DNA of 64,000 nucleotides. Source: Turnera subulata (Eukaryota; Streptophyta; Magnoliopsida; Malpighiales; Passifloraceae). The notes under the pieces are model-generated. The model did not search any database, had not been told where the DNA came from, and worked only from the letters and a program-made list of their open reading frames with translations. The translations under genes were made by a program, and so were the position numbers. Of the stretch, positions 38,601-50,600 are shown one piece after another (the stretch's first letter is position 1; every line of letters starts with the position of its first letter). The DNA is taken from NCBI GenBank assembly GCA_028386065.3, contig JAKUCV010003092.1:297721-361720 (forward strand), read 5' to 3'.

Positions 38601-41600
38601 TTTCCCCTGATCTCAACTGGATTCTTGTGTTATAAACCGAGTTTATATTTATCATTTGGTACAATAACGTTTGGCTTCCTTACTTTCTGTTTGCAGTATG
38701 TGGAGGAACTCATGGGATCAATTCTCTTCTTCTGGGTTGTTTGTGGTGTTAGCTTAGTTGCACTTGTCGAGGTATTGTTTTCTATCCTAATTCCTCTTCA
38801 TATGCTGCAAGATCTTTTAATAAGCTGCAGCATTAGGTTAGGAGCAGCAATTGCAACTTGCTGTCCCAGTACCCGAGTCAGCAGTTAACCATGTGCCAAC
38901 TACAGTGCACCAAACTTGAGAAAGTGCATGTGCCTAGTGTCTGCTGCTTCTTTTCTTTTTGACTTATTATTGTGGAATTGTGAAAAGAGTTTGATAAGAA
39001 TTGTTCTTTGCTAGTAATTTTCTTCTAAATGGTGGCTGGCATCTGCTTGTATTTTGAAATGGTCTCTCTCAAAATTGAGAACCACACAAGACGCTGGTCA
39101 ACCCATCATTCCATCAATGACTGCTGAAGCAGTAGCTCTGCAAGATCTTAGTTGTTTTGGATGATTGTATCATAATCAGGGCCTTTGTTGGAAATGATAA
39201 ATGCGTTTATAATAATTTCTGTGGAACATTCTGACCCCTATCTCAAGAACCAACTTTGGCTTTACTGACATATTTCTTTGGATGTCTATGTCCCAGTAGT
39301 TTACCTTCTTTTTGTTTCCCTTTATTGAGGGGCTTAAACTCAATACGCTCGTCTTGACCATTTTTGTTCTGTGTTTAGCTGCTGAAACCCAGGATCTTGC
39401 TTGATTCTGAAGTCCAGTGAATGTTTTGTGAATGCCTGTGTAGAAAAGCTTTCTCTTCGATCTCGATCAATGGATAAAATTTCCATCGAGTTCTTAGCTA
39501 TTGAAGGTTTTGACTGTGGTGAATTTTCTCCACCAATATCCCATAAAGTTGGAGTGTAATTTTTTGAGACTGAGACAACTCATTTTCCTTGGTCATATTT
39601 TGACATGACACTTGCCCTTTCAAAATCGTTTTGACCGTGAATTTAAAATTTGAAACCAAATCAACCAATTCCATTCCTTACTTTTTGTCCAAGTAGTCTT
39701 TGTACGGCTTTCCTGCATATTAAGATTAATAAGATAATTAGGATTTGTTGGAACATCTACTTGGGGTTCAATTCCCTATGAAGATATCTTCCGTGGTTTT
39801 ATCCTTTCATTGAGTTAAAGTAATAGCGTAATATTTGTACGATTATTCTTTGCAGGTACGCCAACTTTTTGTATTGGATGCAGAACCTAGTTATTTCATG
39901 CAATACTGTTGCGATTGGCTTCTTCCAGCTTTAATACTGCAAGGGGATAAATCCAACCTTGAGTGGGTATCACAGGTGAGAGAACAAAATCTAGTTTTCT
40001 TTGAATTTGAAGTTGTTAACTTCTTATTATATGATGCTTTGTTGGATCAGCTAATACACATGTTTGATTGCAGATTGCACGTCAACCTTTGGCTGTTCTT
40101 GTTAACAATCACTTTGTGCCAATATTTGCAGTTTGTATTGCATGGCACTGCAGTAAAAGATCTGGCTCGGAAAAAGGAACATATGTGCTTCAGAGTTCAA
40201 TTCTGCATTTGGCTGATATATCTGAAAGTGAAAGAGACAAGTTAATAAAGCAACATATGGTATAGTGTTTTAATTTCAAAGTTGAAGTTCTTAGTCCTGG
40301 CAATCAACACATAGCAGTGCAATGGTGCTAGTTACTCTAATTGATTTTATTAGTGTGTCGTTGGTTGCAAATCGATGATTATCTGGATGTGCACCGTGTC
40401 TGGTTGCAAATCGATGATTATCTGGATGTGCACCGTGTCTGCTTCTACTTCTAATCATCAGCATAGGAAAATGTAATCTGAGAATTAAAAGGAAAAAAAC
40501 TGTTTACTATTTTGTTCTGATGCACATCTTGATTCATCATTTTGGTTTTGCATTGATAATCTTTGGGACGGTTTACTTGAAAAAATCGTGTTTCTTATTT
40601 TTCTCTTCTTTTTTTGGGGGGGCTTCATGTTAGCCTTTTTATGCATGTACCACATGAGTGGTTTGTGATTATGACAATTCTTGTGCCATGAAACTTGGCT
40701 ATAGATATATGATATGATGTAAGGGTTAGTTGTTAAACAGTTAGTGTGCAGATTAGATGTATACTAGAGAAGTTGCCTCACATGCACAATTTCTAAGCAA
40801 ATAAGCATGGTTGGATTCTGAACAATGGCTGAAATCGATACCGATCATCTGGTGAACTTCTTCATCATTGCCACTATCACAGTAATTATTATGATCTTCT
40901 TCATCATTGGCATGTTCTTCTTTTTCAATTAGTTGTGATCCTGTTTAATATTTACCAAAAATTGTATTTTTAATTTCTGGGAGCCCTTTCACATATCCCA
41001 AAAGTCTTCTTACAAGCTTCAGATGCATGCAAATTTGTGTTTGTATGTCGATATGGAATATGTTCAAGAAATTTCAGATTGGAGTGTCCCAAAGTGTTAG
41101 TCTGACATTAAAGTAAGAAAAGCGCAGCACACCTTTATGAAATTTCTATTAAAGTTCTTTAAAGTTGTGCAGGATGCTTTTTACTTCCAATTTTCTCTGC
41201 AGTATGTTACTACGGTTGTTTGTACTTGTTGGAGATGAAATATGATGCTTTGTTATCCTGACTTTTCCCTATCGTTTCTGTGTATGCAGGTGTCAATTGT
41301 TAGCCACATTTTGTCACTTACCTCTTGTGCATCAGATCCCACGGTGCCCTACTTTTCAAGAGATGTTGTGGCACGTGCAATTCAGACAGTTGTAGATGGA
41401 TTCTTGGAAATGTGCATTTTATTCTTATAATACGTATTTTATTCTTTAATTGTGTTGCTACATGGATAATATTTGTGAACATGGAATTGTATTTTCTGAC
41501 GCAGGGAGGATTATCCTACAAGTCTTGCTGTTCTTGATAAGATTAACATTTTTCGTGCAGATAGAGTATTTATGGTATGTGAGGTTCTGTGCATGATTCT

Positions 41601-44600
41601 TCTGTTTCAAATCGTCTTTTGTGCTAACCCCTTCTCATCAATTTTTGATTATGCAGTTTATAGTAGAAATGCATTACAAGATAGCTGCAGCAGTTCATGA
41701 CAGGCATAGATGTCATAGGTTGGCTGGAATTGAGGTGCTTACAGATATTCTTGGGCATAGAGCTGTTGTTCCAAGCACTTCTAGGTATGTATCCTTTTGG
41801 TATTTTCCAGTAAGGTCAGCTGCAATGATAAATTCACCTTATATTCTGCTCAATTGATTATGTTGTCAATTTATGTGCAAGAGTTCTGTCTGGAAGCTGA
41901 TAATTGTAGTACTATAGTTTGAGCATTTTTGTGGTTTGCTGATCTAATTAATCTCATCCAAAGTTGGGAAGAGTGAGGAATGCTAATACAAAACTTTTTT
42001 GTTTGGCTACTATGCCATCTTTAGTTCATTTTAGAGAATGGGATGTCCTTTTCTATGACGCTGTAAATAATACAAATGTGCTCTCCACCCCTTTGGATGT
42101 GTACAAAGAGAAACCTTTAAGGAACCTGTGGCTGGAACCTCCGTGAAGATGATGAAACGATTCTGTCCCATAGCGAATTTGTATTTAGTGATCCTCGTTG
42201 TTTTCAACACCAAAAGACTGCAAATGCGTCATGCAAATTCACAACTTCCACAATCATTTAAACTGAAGTCTGCCACTGATTAGGCCATGCCTAGATAACT
42301 TGAATCCCTTGAAACTATGGCTTCTAGGCCCATGTACAGCATTCTGAATGTCATGCAAGCACTCTAATGATAATGCATTATAATTGTTTAGCGATTCTGT
42401 TGCATCTCCCTTTTGTATATGTTAATGCTCCTTTCATGGGTGCTTCACTCCTTTTTGTTTGAAATTTTCATTCACTTGTTAGGTACAGGTACTTTTATGT
42501 CCTTTGGTTGAATTCTTGGGCCATGAATCCTGTTCCGTAACTAATGGCATGTATGCTATTACATCACTGTCTTGTCATATCTCATAAACCTACTTTTTCC
42601 AGTTATCTTTTCAATTTGATTGGTCAATTCATTGGTTCCGAAGCTTTACAAGAACAATGCTGCCGCGTGATTTCTGCACTGCTTAACACAATCAAAAGTC
42701 ACCCATCTGAAGGCATTGCCAATGTGCTTGGTGAGCAGCTTCAGGTAAGTAGCTTTTCTTGTTGCGGGGTATTTTCTTTTATGCCATTTTCTTCACATTC
42801 TTTGTTGATTCTTGTGGTCTGTGTAGTTGCTGGTGTCAAAGTTGGTATCCTGTTGCATTCCGCCTGAAACTAGTGGGAAAGCACGTGGGACTAGATTATC
42901 TCAAGTGTTGTCTTTGCTTCGCCAGCTGATCATGGACTCTATTCCATCTCTTCATGATTTTGTTAGAGTATGTCCTACATGCCATTTTGTGGAATGTAAA
43001 TCAATTAGGTGGAGGGCATAGTTTCGATCATTATTATTTGTTATCATTTTGGGGGCGGGGGAGGTGCAAATCCAACTTCCATTAGTAGTTATGGCAACAG
43101 AGTATTAATGTTGTGCACAAAGTGATGGCTGGAGTGGGATTAACATCTCCCTTATTTAGTATTGTAATTGATATCTTCCTAAAATTAAGAAATCTGTTTC
43201 TCAGTTTATTCCTTGAATTTACAGTGTGTTTTCTCTTGTATTTCTTCTCTCTGCCAGGAATTGGGACCATTTCCTGAAATTGATATGTTTGATGAAATGC
43301 GGGAGTTCCATGAAAAGTTATGCCTGGCCTACTCCCGAAGAGACCACTTGTTGAGGGTACAATTCCTGCTTTTTTGGCTTGTTAATGGCTAACCGAATTC
43401 TCTCATTTTTTGTCCCTCGCTTCTTTCTTGTGACTTTAATTTTCAGTTTGTGAAGAGATCTTCCTATCTGCCACCGAGGTTCCTCTTGTCCAGGTGCTTA
43501 CTCTTTTATTTCTAGCATTTCTGTGTTTTTAAGTTCCTGGAATTGCCTGTCAAAGATGTGAACTGAATAGAATAAAGTATTCTTCTATGCTACGGTCCCG
43601 GAAAAGCAACCAAGGGCACAGATGTTGCTGATTTGTAGTGTGGTTACATGGTCATATTCTAGCCAGTTGAAGTTGTAATCAAACTCTTAGCTATTGCTAA
43701 GATGGCTAATTTTGTTTTCAGCATTGAAGCACTGCACAAGAAGTTGCTTATTGGGGAAAAGGAAAGGATTGTGGAAGATGCAGAAAATCTGCATTGGCTT
43801 CGTGATCCTGAAGTAGTACATTCCGTCTGGACACTTGTGCGCTTGTGTGGTTCAGATGATGTGAAGAGTATTAGACCTTTGGTGTCAGATTTTGTTTCTC
43901 GGGTATCATCAGCCCAGACCTTCAAAATTTTCTAATATCTCTGTGGAAAAGATGAAAAAGGTTTATTAGCTTTTTTTACTTTTGATTATGATTGCAGGTT
44001 GGCATTGGGGATCCACATTGTGTAGTTTTCCATCTACCTGGACACTCAACTCATTCCCAATACATGACTGATCCTGTTGAAATCAAATTTAATGTGGACA
44101 CTGGCTTATCCGATGAACTTTTGGTTGCTCTTTTGAAACTTCTGAAGAAGTATCTGACGGACGATTCAGTTAGAGTAGTTGATATGACGTCCCGAGCTCT
44201 TCTGGTGGGTTGATGGAGATTTTAAAGTTGTAATTATTCTCATTGAGAATGCATGTCTTTTTTTTTCCCCCCAGTAGATAGTGATCTATGTTTCGGATGC
44301 CAACTAGTTTTGATTCTTTGAGTAGATGGTATCTTAGAGATTACATGCTTTTCGTTTGACTTCTTAAGTTTGATGAGAAGTCATTCTTCTGTTTCTAGGT
44401 GTAGTTGGTTAATTTGTGATCGTGGCATTTAGCAATTTTGTTTATCTATGCACGAAACTAGTTTAGACCTTGAAACTGATGCACTTGACTATAACCCTTA
44501 GATCATTTCTCTTTTTTTGTTTTCTTGTAATGCTTCTTGTCCTCTCAGCAAGCAGTAGTAGTTGTAAAATGTCTGAAAGGAAAGCCCTCTTTTTGAATGT

Positions 44601-47600
44601 TGGAAATAAGTACTATTGTATATATGTTGTCCTAAAACAGGGAATACTTTCAACTGAAAGAGGCCAAAGAGCTCTATCATCTTTTGATTCCTATGAAAGG
44701 TCTATTATTGAGGTAAGCCACTTAATTTAATTTTTTTTTTTCCTAATTTTGTTGAGCGAACTTCGCATCAGTAGCTGAGAAAAGTTGGGATATTTATTTC
44801 ATTTTGGCATGGTTCTTTTCACTATTGAAACTACTTTTATACTGCTGCCACTGCTGTTCACTTTTACGAAATTTATCTTGTTACTTTTGGCTTTAGAAAT
44901 ATTAGGTTCTTGGATCGCAGTATCTGCACACAAATAGATGTTTACTAGTTTTGATTTGAGAGTTTTTCAGCTGGGTTTAAATGGAAGGACGGTGTTAGAA
45001 AACCTTAAAACATATTTTAATTTTCTATATAGGTAATCACTCAATATTCAGTGCCTCACGTCTTTCAAAATAGAGGGGTTGATAGCTTCTTGCATTCTTA
45101 TGATTTGTCATTTTGGAGAAACCCAGATTGATACCTGGTAGAGCATTGTTTCCCATCATTTCTTTTATTCCAACAGCATCTTTGTTATAATAATGGAATA
45201 TGACTTTGTGTTATTAGATTCATTCCAAGGGTGTAAATTTTCAACTGGTGGAAAAGTTACTTTTGGAGCTGGAAAGGAGGTATAAAGGTAATGCCACTAC
45301 AGTCTGAAATGTTTTTTCCTCTTGGCTATGCGAATTTGTGCTGATTGTCTACTAATAAAAGCGTAATGAATCTATCTCATTCGGTTACTTGTATGGTATT
45401 ATTTTTATTAACTGTATTTCTTTTACCATAACAGCCACTGTAGTTAGTTATTCTGGACGTCTATTCTATTGGTTTTTGTGGTGCCGATAGTTGCTTCCAT
45501 CACAATGCATTATCTTTTCTTCTAATTTCTGTCATCTCTATATTCTTTCTGGTACAATCAGGTCCTCCCAAATGAACAAATTTCATACTGCAAATATGTA
45601 TTGTTGTTTCACTCGTCTGTGCACCCTATACCAAAAAAAAGAGGGATAAAGGTCTATAAGATAGGAAGTATATGCGAAGTAGTCATTGGAATCAAAGAGG
45701 CAGAAATATTTTGGACTGGCAATTAATTTTTGAGTTGTTTTGGACTGGAGCTTTGTTTATGCTTTAACACATCCAGTGCTGGATTGATAATTCTGTCGAT
45801 TAAGATTTCTTTGCTCATGAACCTTGTAGTTCCTGCAATGTAGGATGGTCCTATTTGCTTAACCTATTTGCCATTGTCTTTATAAATAAAAAATTGCAAC
45901 TTGAAGCTATAAATGCAACTACAGTTAATGTATGCTTTTTAGCCATATGCTCATGGACAAAAACCTCTGGTTGTAAACATTCCTTGAGTGTTGCTTTTCT
46001 TCTTTATGCAACTGCCCCAGAGAACATTCTGTCACTTTCTATTTGGTTGTTATCAGCTGAAGCAATTTCGCTTGAGGAGTCTACTGTATGGGAGACCACT
46101 AATAAAAATTTTGAGATGTGGATTTGTCCACTTGTCTACTCCCTGATTGGCTATAGCAATGACATCACTCTAAGGTACTTTTCTCATAGTTTAAATATCT
46201 AGTTTTATACCAAAGTGGGGTTGGTCCAAGTGGTAAGCGACTTGGTTTTGCTTAAGCGAGGCCTCAGGTTCAAGTCCTCGTGTACGCAACCATAACCAGG
46301 TGCACGACCCAGGTCGAATCTGGATTAGTCGGGACAAAGCTCCGGATACCAGATGGGAAACCAAAAAAAATAAATATCTAGTTTTTTATATCTATGATCT
46401 AATTATGTGTTTGTGTTTTTGTTATGCCTACTTCCTGCTTGTTAAATTAACTGATTGTTTGACTTGCTGCTTTCAGATTATGCCAAGATATGGTTTTATT
46501 AAAAGCTGAAGTTGCTGAGCTTTTGTTGCCTAGCGTTATCGTGGATCTTGCTGGTAGGAAGGATGTGCAGGTTGATCTCCATACATTAATCTCTTTGCAG
46601 GTAACAATCTTTAGACTTTTTCTGGCTGGTTTGTTTTTCTGCTGTGTGATGTTTTCTGCCATTCTTGATTTTTACTTTAAATTAATAGATATGGAAGCAT
46701 TGGATTTTATTTCTTGAAATTTGTCCAATTCTCTTTCTGTGTTATATTTCTCCTCTTTTCCAATTAGGATATTTTCGATGAATGAAATTAGGCGAGATAA
46801 AGTGCAATCAGACATGTTGAGTCATTGTAGAGCCCACATTAGAGTTAGATCAGCGTAAACTAAATGAAGGATATCCATTCAACTTTCAGCAAGGACCGAA
46901 TATTAAAAAGAAATATGTATTTTTGGGTTTTATTAGTCATGCACCCCAGTTTGTTAAATCCTACACTTGTTTCACTTTTACTGCGAAGTGACATTTTTAG
47001 TGACAAAAATCCTCTCACAGAATGCAATTAGGGGTTTGTGGGAATATCACTCTCCTTTTTTAATTTTAGTGGAAGTGAGGCGCTTTCATTGACCATTTTC
47101 AGTATTCTTTTTCTACCACGCAAAAAAGATTGGGATGGGCAACTCATTTGATTTTGGGAGAATTTATTGGGCAGTCGAAAGTATGTTTTGGATGCTTTAA
47201 TTCTCATTATTGTGTGAGATGTAGATTTCGCAGCTTGGAACCTTGATTCCTTCAGAATCCTGTATGAAGAGAGACTTAGGGCTAGTTACTCTTGCTCTTT
47301 ATTGCAGTTTCTGGAACCTAAAGTGCTGTTTTTTTGGTTCTCATGAATGTGCAGGTGCGGGAACATATACTAACTGATGCTAACAAATTGATAAAATCAA
47401 TTCAAATCTTCCTGAACGCTCTCAATGAACTTCGATTGCGTCATGTCATGGAAAGATCTTCGTCAATGCCGTCAAAACGAGAAAGTTCAAAGGCACGTGT
47501 GTATTTTGTTTGGTACTTTTGCACTTTCTAATTCATTTTGCTCATGCTTCTTCTCGCTTTTTATTTTTTCTTGAACTCATCCCTTGACCATCTCATGAAA

Positions 47601-50600
47601 AATTCTTAGCTGCTATTGCAAAATGCCTAGATAACTGAAATGTACCTTGCTTTTCAGTAAACAAAATGGGCTAGTTAACATGAGAAACTAAGATAGCGAA
47701 GAGCTCTTGTTTGATGTTAGAGAGTTAGCTGGAACTTGACAAAACATTTGAGTTTTTCCTGTTGAGGAAGATAGACGAGTGTATCAGGTCAAGGTATATT
47801 GGTGAGAAGACTTCTGGATTTATGGCTTTGGAATTGAGGTTGCGAGTGACAATTTTATCCATGATCTGGTTGTAAATGTGTTAATTTGAGTTCAATAAAA
47901 CTGATGGAGGTTATGGATTGATTTTATTTTTGCATTGAGTCTGATAGAAAGTTAGATAAAAAGGCAAAATGAGCAAATATTTGTTTTCTCACTAAAATAT
48001 GCAATTTCTTGATCTAATTTACATAAAAATTATGTCAATATATTTTTGGTATTGATATATTTTCTGTGGTTTGTAGCACGCTAAAGCTTCTAGCTACGGC
48101 TCGAAATCCCGTCACAGCTCTGCCAAGGGTAGAGATTCAATGCCTTCATCAAGCTCAGTTGCAATGGCGAGTACCTCATGGGACAAAGTATGACTTCGTC
48201 AGCATAATGTCGATATGTCTGATGAGCTTTACACTTGCATTTTTTTGTTTAGTGGGCGTGCTTGTGATGGATTTGTAATGTTACACATCAGAGCTCTGGA
48301 ATCATGCGTCTAGAAAGAAGGATTTATTGCATAAAGATGTCCATTTAAAGACAAAGACTACTTATTTCATTAAGTTTGAAAATTATCGAAGTATTGAGCA
48401 TGCATAGGTGTAGTCCTCTCCCTTTTTTTTTGCAAATAGACTCATTTGCTAGAACACGAAGTCCTCCATTCGTAATATTACTTACCCCGGTTATAAAGTA
48501 ACACTATTTTCCTCTTGCACTTGCATGTTGATATGACCAATTTTTCCACATCACATGTGATTGGTGGTTCAATTTAATGTTTTTCGGTGTATCTGATATC
48601 TTCCCTTCTTGGTTATTTTCTAACAATGATCTTGGCAGGTTTATTGGCTGACCATTGATTATCTTGTTGTTGCGAAGTCAGCAGTTGTGAGTGATATAGT
48701 TGCTACTGTTTCTTCTTTTTGAGACTTGGTTTTGATATTAATGGTTGGCGACAGTTTTCTCTTCCTACAATTTATATGTTATGCTTTATAGATTTGTGGT
48801 GCTTACTTCACTTCTATGATGTATGTGGAGCATTGGTGTGAAGATCATTTCAACTGCCTGTCACTAGGGAGCCCAGATTTCTCTGATCAGGAGGTGGTAA
48901 GTTTTCTGTAGGAATCATGTGTCGTATCTGTCGACTAATTTTTGAGTATACAGTGACCTTGTTTTGTTGCCTTTGGTTGACTCTGATCAGCTGTTGATAT
49001 TTTGTCTCTCATGAGTGCTTGGTCCATTTTGTTCTCTTGCACTGCCTTTCTGCTAGGGAAATATTGGAACCCTTGTCTTCCTCACATTTGTTCCCTTTTG
49101 TTCCCTCCAGTTGCCAGATCACATTGAAATACTTGTATCAGCAGCGACTCAAATCAATGAACCAGACAGCTTATATGGTATCATCAAGTCGCACAAGGTA
49201 TTTCTAATCCTAAAACTGATTGTTATGGTCACCCTGTGTTTCCTTTGCCTTAAAGGCAATATGCATCACTAAATTCTCCTTTGCTACATTGCCCATGCAT
49301 TTGCTCTTTGTCAAAGATAGGTAGGTTGTGCATGTGCTTGAATCTGTTCCTTTTTGGCAACTATGCAGTTTGATTTGAGGGTTTCTGTCATTTATTTTCA
49401 ATTTTCAATCATTAACTAGGCCATGCATTCCCATATTTTTGAATCTGCATCAGTGCCCACATCACCAAACACCAAAAAGCCCACAATAACAAGAGGCTTC
49501 TCATTCTTCTTATCCAACCTACTCTATGGCGGTGACTGCAGTCACTTTCCCGCTGACATCTTGTGGTGCTTCCCCTATAACATTTTCGGTCATCTTTTGG
49601 CTCCTTGGTTCAGCATCCCCTCTTTCAAAATTTTATACTTTATCTTGGGGAATCTGTCCAGCAATTCCACTTTCTGCTCCAGTGATCATGCCGGTGGTGC
49701 TGCCACCTACTGTTGCTGCTCCATCTCCGTGTGGGTCTTGTTTAGATTTGTCCCCAACATCCGTTTATTTTCCATGTTCATTCAAATTACAAATAAAACT
49801 TTGTACTAAAAGAGAATAGAAGTTTTAAAACCCTGATCTTTTAGAAAGATAAACCATAGATATTAAAAAGAGAAAGTGCTTCAGAAAGAGTTTGAGACAT
49901 GCATTAGAGATACATGGCTTCTAGATCTATTGTTTGTTACTCTCTTTTTTTCCCTTTAAAACTCTACTTTTCTGCTTTGCTGGTGTGCTTTCAATGCTTT
50001 GCTTCTTTTCAGAGTTCCGAGACAGGCAGAAATAGAAAGTATAATATAATATGAATTGCTTGGTGAGTCTCACTCAGTTCCACAAAGTGAATGAAGGAAA
50101 AAAATGTGGTAGAATGGTATTAAGAGACATTTGGATTCACGCTTTTCCTTCAATTAGAACATATACTTTTTATTATCCCTTTGTGCTTTGAGATCTTAAC
50201 ATCCAATTCAGTGACCTTGATTAATACATTAGTCAAAAAGTGGACAAATGGCACGTCACAGAACCAGGACTCTTCAACTTTGATGCAATAGATGGAATCC
50301 TATTGGAACACTAGTGGTACCAGAGACAAAAATGCGTAGCTTAAGCTACAAACTGAGCTGGCATTAGGAAATGATGGCGCTTGCACATTTATGCAGCTTT
50401 TTTTGTAGCTGGGTTTGTTATATGTTTGCTAAAGATTTTGTGGAATATTATTGACTGCCTTTTGTTTGGTTTTGTTGAATTGCTGCAAAAGTTGTCATCT
50501 CAAGTTGTCACCTTTGAGCACGAGGGGAACTGGGGCAAGGCACTTGAATATTATGACTTACAAGTGCGTTCAGATACCATACCACACATGAATGGTAGTT

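Larger units (their letters stand above)
36168..49197 (+). other. ATM: ATM exons 21-49: central solenoid
   Basis: Exons: 36168-36765, 36858-36929, 37050-37208, 37335-37460, 37608-37735, 37953-38109, 38222-38268, 38371-38434, 38697-38771, 39856-39975, 40074-40259, 41290-41411, 41505-41574, 41657-41784, 42603-42744, 42827-42967, 43258-43356, 43447-43493, 43722-43902, 43998-44204, 44641-44712, 45218-45287, 46057-46174, 46477-46600, 47355-47492, 48077-48187, 48639-48686, 48792-48896, 49111-49197 (residues 712-1959). Exon 21 is by far the largest (598 nt). Exon 46 encodes a serine/lysine-rich, probably disordered linker ([17 protein letters not shown]) just after a GC-donor intron. Confidence 0.85.
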
